DNA from: Pseudomonadota bacterium
GTDB taxonomy: Bacteria; Pseudomonadota; Gammaproteobacteria; Burkholderiales; Burkholderiaceae_B
DNA length: 31,268 bases
Direction of reading: 5' to 3'
Assembly (NCBI GenBank): GCA_023388835.1
Contig: JAEWFK010000009.1
Span: 1-31,268 of the forward strand
Shown: positions 1 through 6,378 of the stretch, piece after piece
How the letters are laid out: the number at the start of each line of letters is the position of its first letter
Position numbering within the stretch: position 1 is the stretch's first letter
The notes under the pieces: model-generated
Told to the model about the DNA's origin: nothing
Database searches by the model: none
What the model saw: only the letters and a program-made list of their open reading frames with translations
Position numbers and translations under genes: made by a program

Positions 1-93
1 CAGTACATCCGTTACTACAATCACGATCGCATCAAGCTCAAGCTAAAAGGCCTGAGCCCGGTGCAATACCGAGCTCAGGCCTTCGGGCTTTAG
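1..93 (+). CDS. IS3-family transposase OrfB, C-terminal fragment (cut by window edge)
   Basis: Frame 1 reads from the first base to a TAG at 91-93, giving 30 residues: QYIRYYNHDRIKLKLKG, then LSPVQYRAQAFGL. The pattern YYN-DRIK-KLKGLSPVQYR is the conserved tail of IS3-family OrfB proteins (DDE integrase, rve domain), just after the catalytic glutamate. The rest of the gene lies outside the window, so I cannot tell whether the element is intact. The family assignment is firm; the subgroup is not determined. Confidence 0.8.
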   Translation, partial: QYIRYYNHDRIKLKLKGLSPVQYRAQAFGL

Positions 94-126
94 CTTCTGA
101 CCGTCTAACTTCTGGGGGTCAGTTCA
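1..126 (+). mobile_element. Right end of an IS3-family insertion sequence
   Basis: The window opens inside an insertion sequence. A transposase C-terminus ends at 93. About 30 bases further on, the sequence reads TCTGGGGGTCAGTTCA (111-126). Read from the other strand this begins TGAACTGACCCCCAGA, the TGA-starting terminal inverted repeat style of IS3-family elements. I place the outer end near 126, but without the other terminus or a target duplication the exact boundary is inferred. The element lies about 90 bases upstream of the iscR promoter. Confidence 0.75.
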
Positions 127-198
127 AATCCGCGGCCTCTTTTCATTTCGTCTGCAGTCGGTATGCATTTCGTGCTGGCTCGGACTGCACTCGGTGAG

Positions 199-241
199 TC
201 CCGAATAATTCCTTATTAAATTACTCGGGATTTGCTATACT
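199..241 (+). promoter_or_regulatory. iscR promoter with candidate IscR half-sites
   Basis: An extended -10 element, TGCTATACT, lies at 233-241. It is preceded by ACTCGGGATT (223-232), which closely matches the right half of the E. coli iscR type 1 IscR site (ACTCGGGAAT). The expected left half (208-217) is poor. An inverted copy of the core exists further upstream: TCCCGA at 199-204 mirrors TCGGGA at 225-230. The -35 region (TTATTA near 213) is weak. This suggests autoregulation by cluster-loaded IscR, as known for the family. The match is by eye only. Confidence 0.6.
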
Positions 242-317
242 TTGAGGAAACCGGGGCGGCTGTGGATGCTCGTGTTCTGGCCGTACCTTACCTGTTTTCC
301 CGGGCAAGGATCTCACC

Positions 318-809
318 ATGCGCTTGACTACCAAGGGGCGGTTCGCAGTCACCGCCATGATTGACCTGGCACTGCGGCAGCAACAAGGCCCCGTTACGTT
401 AGCGGCCATCAGTGAGCGGCAAAACATTTCGCTCTCCTACCTTGAGCAGCTGTTCGGCAAGTTGCGCCGTCATGAGCTGGTCGACAGCGTGCGTGGGCCT
501 GGGGGCGGCTATTCCCTTGCGCGCCTGGCGCGCAACATGACGGTAGCCGACATCATCTTCGCCGTAGACGAACCGCTGGACGCCACCAATTGCGGCGGCA
601 AGGGCAATTGCAAGGTGGGCCGCCGTCCGGGCGCCGCGACGTGCATGACTCATGATCTTTGGACTACCCTCAATCACAAGATGATCGATTACCTGGATTC
701 CGTCTCGCTGCAAGATCTCGTCGACCAGCAACGCATGCGTCTGCTCGAGGAAACCACGCAGGCTCGTCTGGCCTCTCGCGAAGAGGTCCTGAGCCGCCAT
801 CCGGCTTGA
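318..809 (+). CDS. iscR: IscR, Rrf2-family Fe-S cluster-sensing repressor
   Basis: A 163-residue Rrf2-type regulator. The N-terminal winged helix (about 1-75) contains SLSYLEQLFGKLR as recognition helix and the wing motif VRGPGGGYSLAR. The cluster-binding region holds C92, C98 and C109 followed by H112 (CMTHDLW). E. coli IscR uses C92, C98, C104 and H107, so here the second loop carries five extra residues (KVGRRPGAAT between the last two cysteines). The family binds a [2Fe-2S] cluster and represses its own isc operon when loaded. The ATG at 318 has AAGGA at 306-310. The gene leads iscS, the IscU-like gene and iscA in one direction. An antisense ORF over it is a codon-bias shadow. Confidence 0.95.
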   Translation: MRLTTKGRFAVTAMIDLALRQQQGPVTLAAISERQNISLSYLEQLFGKLRRHELVDSVRGPGGGYSLARLARNMTVADIIFAVDEPLDATNCGGKGNCKVGRRPGAATCMTHDLWTTLNHKMIDYLDSVSLQDLVDQQRMRLLEETTQARLASREEVLSRHPA

Positions 810-826
810 ACCCGATGGAACGCCTG

Positions 827-1999
827 ATGGTCCAGCGCCCCATTTATATGGATTACGCGTCCACCACGCCTGTTGATTCGCGCGTGGTGCAAGCCATGCT
901 GCCATGGCTGACCGAGCGCTTCGGGAATCCCGCCTCGGACACCCATCGCTACGGATGGGATGCAGAAGACGCAGTCGAGAATGCGCGCGAAGAAGTCGCG
1001 CTACTGGTGAATGCGGATGCCCGCGAAATCATCTGGACATCCGGTGCCACCGAATCCAACAACCTCGCACTGAAAGGCGCTGCACAGTTCCTGGCCGAAC
1101 GCGGCCGGCATGTCGTGACCGTGGCCACGGAGCACAAGGCGGTGCTCGACACCTGCCGCGAACTCGAACGACAGGGCTTCGAAGTCACCTATCTCAACGT
1201 GCCGGAAAATGGTCTGCTCGACCCGGCCGTGTTCGCAGCGGCTTTGCGGCCGGACACCATTCTGGCGTCCGTCATGGCGGTCAATAATGAAATCGGTGTG
1301 GTGCAGGATATCCCGGCTCTCGGCGAACGATGCCGCGAACGGGGCATCACCTTCCACGTGGATGCCGCCCAGGCAACGGGCAAGCTGCCGATCGATCTTT
1401 CCCAGTGGCCGGTCGACCTCATGTCCATGTCCGCCCACAAGACTTACGGGCCTAAAGGGGTGGGGGCACTGTACGTTCGCCGCAAGCCCCGCGTCAGGCT
1501 CATGGCTCAGATCCATGGCGGCGGTCACGAGAAAGGCTTTCGCTCGGGGACCTTGCCGACCCACCAGATTGTGGGCATGGGAGAAGCTTTCCGGTTGGCC
1601 CGCCTCGAAATGGCCGATGAGCTGCCACGTATTCAGGCGCTGCGTGACCGCTTGTGGGAGGGCCTTTCCACGCTGGATCAGGTCTGGCTCAATGGTGATC
1701 TGCAGCGGCGGGTTCCCCATAATCTGAACGTCAGCTTCGGCCATGTCGAAGGCGAATCTCTATTGGCGGCGTTGCAACGCATCGCGGTCTCCAGCGGGTC
1801 GGCCTGCACCTCGGCGAGTCAAGAACCGTCGTACGTGCTGCGCGGCTTGGGGCGTAGCGACTCGCTCGCTCAGAGCTCGATCCGCTTCAGCCTGGGGCGT
1901 CAGACCACCGAAGCCGAGGTGGACGAGGCGGTACTTGAAGTTCGCCGGGTGGTACAGCAGCTGCGGCAGTTGTCGCCGCTCTGGATCGCGCAACACTGA
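827..1999 (+). CDS. iscS: IscS, PLP-dependent cysteine desulfurase
   Basis: A class V aminotransferase-fold desulfurase of 390 residues that takes sulfur from cysteine and passes it on as a persulfide. It opens with RPIYMDYASTTPVD, as in IscS. The PLP lysine lies in SMSAHKTYGPKG (about K205) and the mobile catalytic cysteine in SSGSACTSASQEPS (about C327), matching E. coli K206 and C328. The reading frame is open back to 659, inside iscR, but similarity starts only here. I prefer ATG 827, which has GGA six bases upstream and the family N-terminus. ATG 815 is the alternative, giving 394 residues. The gene starts 17 bases after iscR and ends 9 bases before the IscU-like gene. Confidence 0.93.
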   Translation: MVQRPIYMDYASTTPVDSRVVQAMLPWLTERFGNPASDTHRYGWDAEDAVENAREEVALLVNADAREIIWTSGATESNNLALKGAAQFLAERGRHVVTVATEHKAVLDTCRELERQGFEVTYLNVPENGLLDPAVFAAALRPDTILASVMAVNNEIGVVQDIPALGERCRERGITFHVDAAQATGKLPIDLSQWPVDLMSMSAHKTYGPKGVGALYVRRKPRVRLMAQIHGGGHEKGFRSGTLPTHQIVGMGEAFRLARLEMADELPRIQALRDRLWEGLSTLDQVWLNGDLQRRVPHNLNVSFGHVEGESLLAALQRIAVSSGSACTSASQEPSYVLRGLGRSDSLAQSSIRFSLGRQTTEAEVDEAVLEVRRVVQQLRQLSPLWIAQH

Positions 2000-2008
2000 G
2001 GAATCGGC

Positions 2009-2404
2009 ATGCGGATCGTGTACAGTGAAGCATTGATGGAGCACTTCCTTCGGCCGCGCAACGTGGGCGAACTCGACAGTGATTCGATAAATGTGGGCAC
2101 GGGCGCCGCAGGCAGCCCCGATACTGGCGGCGTACTGCGCATGCAGGTACAGGTCAGCGAAGATGGCCTGATTTCAGACGCACGCTTCAAGGCTTATGGG
2201 CCGCCCGCCCTGATCGCATCGGGCTCATGGCTGAGCCAGGCCTTGCTCGGCGGCAGCCTGGAACAGGCCGAAGCAGTCACGCATCAGGCCATAGTTGCCG
2301 CGTTGGCGTTGCCTCCGGCGCGGCTGCATTGCGCGTTTCTCGCGGAAGACGCCATTCGCGCAGCCATTCAGGAATACAAGGACAAGCAGAGGGCACACGT
2401 ATGA
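2009..2404 (+). CDS. IscU-like scaffold protein lacking two of three cluster-ligand cysteines
   Basis: This 131-residue protein aligns along its whole length with IscU, including YSE at the start, PRNVG, DARFKAYG, LHCAFLAEDAIRAAI and a YK-K tail. The usual scaffold ligands are mostly gone. The APACGD motif (Cys37 and Asp39 in E. coli) reads SPDTGG, so threonine replaces cysteine and glycine replaces aspartate. YGCGSAIAS reads YGPPALIAS, so Cys63 is proline. Only the last ligand pair remains (H107-C108, equal to His105-Cys106). The HscA-contact motif LPPVK survives as LPPAR. The frame is open with no stops, so this looks like a diverged functional paralogue rather than decay. Its TGA overlaps the iscA ATG (ATGA), implying coupled translation. 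Cluster assembly by the normal mechanism seems unlikely. Confidence 0.88.
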   Translation: MRIVYSEALMEHFLRPRNVGELDSDSINVGTGAAGSPDTGGVLRMQVQVSEDGLISDARFKAYGPPALIASGSWLSQALLGGSLEQAEAVTHQAIVAALALPPARLHCAFLAEDAIRAAIQEYKDKQRAHV

Positions 2405-2727
2405 ACAACATCAGCATTAGTGAAAGAGCGGCCAGTCATATTGCTCGCTATCTCGACAAGCGCGGCAAGGGCATCGGTTTGCGCCTGGGAATCAAGACGA
2501 CCGGTTGCTCGGGCCTGGCCTATAAAATGGAATATGTCGATGAACCCCGCGAGGGCGACCTGCTTTTCGAAGAGCATGGGGTGAAAGTCTTTGTCGACCC
2601 CGAAAGCCTCCGCTACATCGATGGCACAGAAGTCGACTTCGTGCGCGAAGGTCTGAATGAGGGCTTCAAGTTCGTGAACCCGAACGAGAAAGCCAGCTGC
2701 GGTTGCGGAGAATCATTCACCGTTTGA
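2401..2727 (+). CDS. iscA: IscA, A-type Fe-S carrier protein
   Basis: A 108-residue HesB/IscA-family protein. The three conserved cysteines are C36 in TTGCSGLAYKMEY and C100 and C102 in SCGCGESFTV, the pattern of A-type carriers that bind iron or a cluster and deliver it to apoproteins. The open frame continues upstream inside the IscU-like gene, but the ATG at 2401 starts exactly where similarity begins (MNNISISERAASHI) and overlaps the preceding stop. It is the last gene of the operon. A strong terminator follows at once, and no hscB, hscA or fdx is present. ErpA is a related alternative, but isc context and length favour IscA. Confidence 0.93.
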   Translation: MNNISISERAASHIARYLDKRGKGIGLRLGIKTTGCSGLAYKMEYVDEPREGDLLFEEHGVKVFVDPESLRYIDGTEVDFVREGLNEGFKFVNPNEKASCGCGESFTV

Positions 2728-2754
2728 AGCTAGTCTCATCGTAGGGCCATAAAA

Positions 2755-2811
2755 GGGGCTCAGGCCGCGATTTCCTGTCTTAGGAAAGTCGCGGCCTGAG
2801 CCCCGTTTTTT
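2755..2811 (+). terminator. Strong intrinsic terminator after iscA
   Basis: A perfect 16-base stem (2755-2770 with 2789-2804) continues inward as TTCCT/AGGAA-type pairing around the loop GTCTT, and a run of six T follows at 2806-2811. It ends the isc operon. On the other strand the stem is followed by TTTT (from AAAA at 2751-2754), so it may also stop transcription coming from lysS, whose stop codon lies at 2851-2853. Confidence 0.92.
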
Positions 2812-2850
2812 CACCGAAGACAGGCCCGGGCTGACCCAGGCCTCTATGCA

Positions 2851-4383
2851 TCAGGCTTTGGAGTCGTCCTCTTTCCGAAGATGAGGGAAGAGGATGACGT
2901 CGCGGATGCTGGCACTATCGGTCAACAGCATGACCAAGCGATCGATGCCGATGCCGCAGCCGCCGGTGGGGGGCATGCCGTACTCCAGCGCGCGGATGTA
3001 ATCCGCGTCGTAGTACATGGCTTCTTCATCGCCGGCGTCCTTGGCTTCCACTTGCTGCAGGAAGCGGGCGGCCTGGTCTTCCGGGTCATTGAGCTCGGAA
3101 AAGCCGTTCGCGATTTCCCGGCCAGTGATGAAGAGCTCGAAGCGTTCCGTGATCTCCGGATTGGCGTCCGAGGCGCGGGCCAAGGGGGAGACTTCGACCG
3201 GGTAGTCGATGATGTAGGTCGGATTCCACAGCTTGGCTTCGGCGGTTTCTTCGAAGAGGGCCAGCTGCAAGGCGCCCAGGCCTGCGCGGGCCAGCACGGG
3301 CCCGTCGACATCGCTGCCCAGCTTGCGCAGTTCCTGGCGCAGGAAGTCCGCGTCGTGCAGCTGTTCGTCGGTATAGCCCGGGGCGTACTTCATGATGGCC
3401 TGCACGATGGTCAGCCGGTCAAAGGGCTGGCCCAGATCCAGGGCGCGGCCTTGGTACTCGAGTACGGCGCTGCCCGTGGCGGCGATGGCCGCTTCCCGGA
3501 TCAGGGTTTCGGTGAAGTCCATCAGCCACCGGTAGTCGGTATAGGCGGCGTAGAACTCCATCATGGTGAATTCGGGGTTGTGCCGCGGGCTGACGCCCTC
3601 GTTGCGGAAATTGCGGTTGACTTCGAACACACGCTCGAATCCGCCGACAATCAGCCTCTTCAAATAGAGTTCGGGTGCAATGCGCAGGTACATTTCCATG
3701 TCCAGTGCATTGTGATGGGTGATGAAGGGCTTGGCCGCCGCGCCGCCCGGTATCGGGTGCAGCATGGGGGTCTCGACTTCCAGGAAGCCGGCCTCCAGCA
3801 TGTGCTGGCGAATGCTGCCGATGGCCTTGCTGCGCGCGATAAAGGTCTGGCGCGTTTCTTCCGTCATGATCAGGTCGACATAGCGCTGACGGTAACGCAG
3901 TTCCTGGTCAGCCACGCCATGGAACTTGTCGGGCAGGGGGCGCAAGGATTTTGACAATAGCCGGATGGTGGTGGCGTGGACCGACAGCTCGCCCTTGTTG
4001 GTCTTGAAGACCCCGCCTTCGATCGCGATGAAGTCGCCAATATCCCAGCCCTTGAAGTCGGCGTAGCAATCTTCGCCCACCGTATTGCGATCCAGAAAGA
4101 TCTGGATGCGGCCCGAGCCGTCCTGAAGCGTGGCGAAGCTGGCCTTGCCCATGATGCGTTTGAGCATCATGCGGCCGGCAACCTTGACTTGCTTGCCTAC
4201 CTGCTCGAGGTCCTCTTTTTCGAGGCTGCCATAGGCATGGTGCAGTTCGGCCGCTTTGCTGTCGGGCTGGAAATCGTTCGGGTAGGCGATGCCATCGGCA
4301 CGCAGACGGGCCAGCTTGCCCCGGCGCTCCGCGATCAGGCGATTGTCGTCGGAGGCGAGCGGGGTGGGCGTCGGTTCATTCAT
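2851..4383 (-). CDS. lysS: Lysyl-tRNA synthetase, class II
   Basis: A 510-residue cytosolic enzyme that charges tRNA(Lys) with lysine at the cost of ATP. The N-terminal OB-fold anticodon-binding domain (about 65-150) includes VKVAGRMMLKRIMGKASFAT. The class II catalytic core has motif 2, FRNEGVSPRHNPEFTMMEFY, and motif 3 near the C-terminus, GGCGIGIDRLVMLLT, followed by SIRDVILFP. The frame stays open 35 codons upstream of the chosen ATG (4383) into the dehydrogenase gene. MNEPTPTP gives the family length, and the start falls 7 bases after the preceding stop. It is the last gene of the prfB operon. Pairing of prfB with lysS is also seen in E. coli. Confidence 0.97.
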   Translation of the reverse strand: MNEPTPTPLASDDNRLIAERRGKLARLRADGIAYPNDFQPDSKAAELHHAYGSLEKEDLEQVGKQVKVAGRMMLKRIMGKASFATLQDGSGRIQIFLDRNTVGEDCYADFKGWDIGDFIAIEGGVFKTNKGELSVHATTIRLLSKSLRPLPDKFHGVADQELRYRQRYVDLIMTEETRQTFIARSKAIGSIRQHMLEAGFLEVETPMLHPIPGGAAAKPFITHHNALDMEMYLRIAPELYLKRLIVGGFERVFEVNRNFRNEGVSPRHNPEFTMMEFYAAYTDYRWLMDFTETLIREAAIAATGSAVLEYQGRALDLGQPFDRLTIVQAIMKYAPGYTDEQLHDADFLRQELRKLGSDVDGPVLARAGLGALQLALFEETAEAKLWNPTYIIDYPVEVSPLARASDANPEITERFELFITGREIANGFSELNDPEDQAARFLQQVEAKDAGDEEAMYYDADYIRALEYGMPPTGGCGIGIDRLVMLLTDSASIRDVILFPHLRKEDDSKA

Positions 4384-4390
4384 GTTGGAA

Positions 4391-5140
4391 TCAGTCGTAG
4401 TTGCGTATGTCGTCGAGCACGGTGCGCCCGAAGGCGTCGCTCGCGAGGTGTTGAAGTATCTTTCGAGCCGTCGCTTCGGGACTCGCAAGCTGCTTGCCTT
4501 CGTGCAACTGCACGAAGCGGTCGAGCTCCGGGAAGTGCCGGCTGTCGCTTGCGCGTATGCGCTGCTGCATGGCGGTGTCGATCACGCCCGGGGCGAGCGC
4601 GGCTACGCGGACTTGCGGTTGCTCTTCGGCCAGAACCCGCGTGTAGTGATCCAGGGCGGCCTTGGTCGCGCAGTACACCGACCATCCGCGTGTGGGTTTG
4701 CGGCCGGCACCGGATGATATGTTTACGATGCGGCGGTCCGCCTGAGCGGGTGCCGTTCGCAGAAAAGCGGCCGCGAGCACCATGGCGGCCGTCACATTGA
4801 GGTTGAAGGCGCGCTCGATTGACGCGGCATCGAATAGACCATCGGCCAGGCTGACTGGCTCCACCGTCCCGGCATTGTTCACCAGCAGATATTGCGAGGC
4901 GTCCCCGGGCAGGGCCGCGCTCATGAGCCCGGCCGCTGTTTCGATGGACCCTGCCTGCGACAGGTCGGCCTGCAGCTGCTGCAACCGTGCGCCATGACGC
5001 CTGGCGGTTTCCGCCAATGCGGGATCGCTGCTGCGCGCCAGCGTGATGACGGTGGCGCCGGAAGCCAGCAGCTCGGCGGCTAGTGCGTGGCCGAGCCCGC
5101 GGCTGGCACCGGTGATGACGGCAACGGTGGAGGTGCCCAT
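4391..5140 (-). CDS. Short-chain dehydrogenase/reductase (SDR), substrate unknown
   Basis: A classical SDR of 249 residues with a Rossmann fold. The cofactor loop is TGASRGLG (10-17), the NNAG motif lies at 88-91, the catalytic serine in VNISSG near 142 and the active pair Y156-x-x-x-K160 in YCATK. The arginine after the first glycine loop hints at NADPH use, and some features recall sepiapterin-reductase-like SDRs. That is inference, and no substrate can be named. It sits between prfB (3-base gap) and lysS (7-base gap), so it is almost certainly co-transcribed with both. A metabolic oxidoreductase inside a translation operon is odd. Confidence 0.9.
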   Translation of the reverse strand: MGTSTVAVITGASRGLGHALAAELLASGATVITLARSSDPALAETARRHGARLQQLQADLSQAGSIETAAGLMSAALPGDASQYLLVNNAGTVEPVSLADGLFDAASIERAFNLNVTAAMVLAAAFLRTAPAQADRRIVNISSGAGRKPTRGWSVYCATKAALDHYTRVLAEEQPQVRVAALAPGVIDTAMQQRIRASDSRHFPELDRFVQLHEGKQLASPEATARKILQHLASDAFGRTVLDDIRNYD

Positions 5141-5143
5141 GGT

Positions 5144-6248
5144 TCAGACCCCTTGCTTCAGGCTGGCAATGATGAAGGGGTCCAGATCGCCATCCAGCAC
5201 TTTCTGGGTGTTGGAGATTTCCACGTTCGTGCGCAGGTCCTTGATACGGCTCTGATCCAGCACATAGGAACGGATCTGGTGGCCCCAGCCCACATCGGTC
5301 TTCGAATCTTCGAGCTTCTGCTGTTCGGCCATGCGCTGGCGCAGCTCAAGCTCATAGAGCCGGGACTTCAGCATCTGCATGGCCTCGGCCCGGTTGCGGT
5401 GCTGTGAACGATCGTTCTGGCACTGCACAACGATGCCCGACGGCATATGGGTGATGCGCACCGCCGAGTCGGTCTTGTTGATGTGTTGCCCGCCGGCCCC
5501 GCTCGCACGATAGGTGTCGATGCGCAGGTCGGCGGGGTTGACCTCCACTTCGATGGAGTCGTCGACTTCGGGGTAGACGAAGACGCTGGCAAACGATGTA
5601 TGACGGCCGTTCGACGAATCGAAAGGACTCTTGCGGACCAGGCGGTGTACGCCCGTCTCGGTACGCAGATGCCCGTAAGCGTATTCCCCGGAGATGCGGA
5701 TGGTGGCTGACTTCAGACCGGCGACTTCACCTTCGGATTCTTCCAGGACTTCGACCTGGAAATCCTTGTGTTCGGAGTAACGGAGGTATTGACGAAGCAG
5801 CATGGACGCCCAGTCTTGGGCTTCGGTGCCGCCCGCGCCGGCCTGGATATCCATGAAGCAATTCATGGGGTCGGCCGGATTCGAGAACATGCGGCGGAAT
5901 TCGAGCGCTTCGAGCTGCTCGCCGATGGCGTCGATGTCAGCCTCGATGGCTTCAAGTGTGGCGTCGTCATCGTCTTCGGAAGCCAGTTCGAAGAGGTCGC
6001 GCGCGTCGTGCAGTCCCTGCTCGATGCGGGTCAGCGCCTGGACGACGTTTTCGAGGCTCTTTTTTTCGCGGCCGAGATCCTGGGCGTGCTGGGGGTCGTT
6101 CCAGACGTCCGGGCTCTCGAGTTCGGCATTGACTACGTGCAGGCGTTCAGCTTTGGCATCGTAGTCAAAGATACCTCCGTAAGGAGGACTGCCGCTCGTC
6201 GTAGTCTTCGATGCGGGCGGCAATCTGGTTCTGATGTTCTGCTTCCAT
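5144..6248 (-). CDS. prfB: Peptide chain release factor 2, made by programmed +1 frameshift
   Basis: RF2 recognises UGA and UAA stops. The gene is in two frames. Codons 1-27 run from ATG 6248-6246 to CTT at 6170-6168 and then meet TGA (6167-6165). Skipping base 6167 continues as GAC TAC GAT GCC into the long frame that ends at 5144. The product is about 367 residues, close to E. coli RF2 (365). The stop-codon-reading tripeptide appears as SPF in RKSPFDSSNGRH, and the peptidyl hydrolysis motif as GGQ in SGAGGQHINKTDSA. It heads the operon with the SDR and lysS. Automatic gene calling tends to miss the first 27 codons or to extend the second frame upstream wrongly. Confidence 0.96.
6164..6179 (-). 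promoter_or_regulatory. RF2 autoregulatory frameshift site
   Basis: On the coding strand the site reads CGGAGGTATCTTTGAC. It holds an internal Shine-Dalgarno (GGAGG), three spacer bases, the slippery CTT codon and an in-frame TGA followed by C, the weakest UGA context. This matches the textbook prfB element. Scarce RF2 makes ribosomes pause at UGA and shift +1, giving full-length RF2; abundant RF2 terminates at codon 28. Confidence 0.95.
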
Positions 6249-6274
6249 GATCTTTCCGTAGATTCGAACCCTGT

Positions 6275-6280
6275 ATTGTA
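6275..6280 (-). promoter_or_regulatory. Possible -10 element for the prfB operon
   Basis: The minus strand carries TACAAT 26 bases before the prfB start, within the 130-base gap after the chemoreceptor gene. No convincing -35 lies 16-18 bases upstream, so this is only a candidate. A separate promoter is expected because the chemoreceptor is functionally unrelated. Confidence 0.35.
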
Positions 6281-6378
6281 ACCCCAGGGAGCGCTGGACC
6301 CTTGCTGGCGGCGGCCGCTTTGTGTGCGGCGGGCGCGGCGGTGCCCCGGGGCGGGCTGCGGCACGGAAAGGCGATCGC

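Noticed and set aside
659..826. N-terminal extension of iscS into iscR
   Set aside because: The added residues are Arg/Ser-rich, overlap a well-defined regulator gene and have no IscS similarity.
2881..3954. A 357-codon open frame on the plus strand
   Set aside because: It mirrors lysS, whose class II synthetase motifs are unmistakable.
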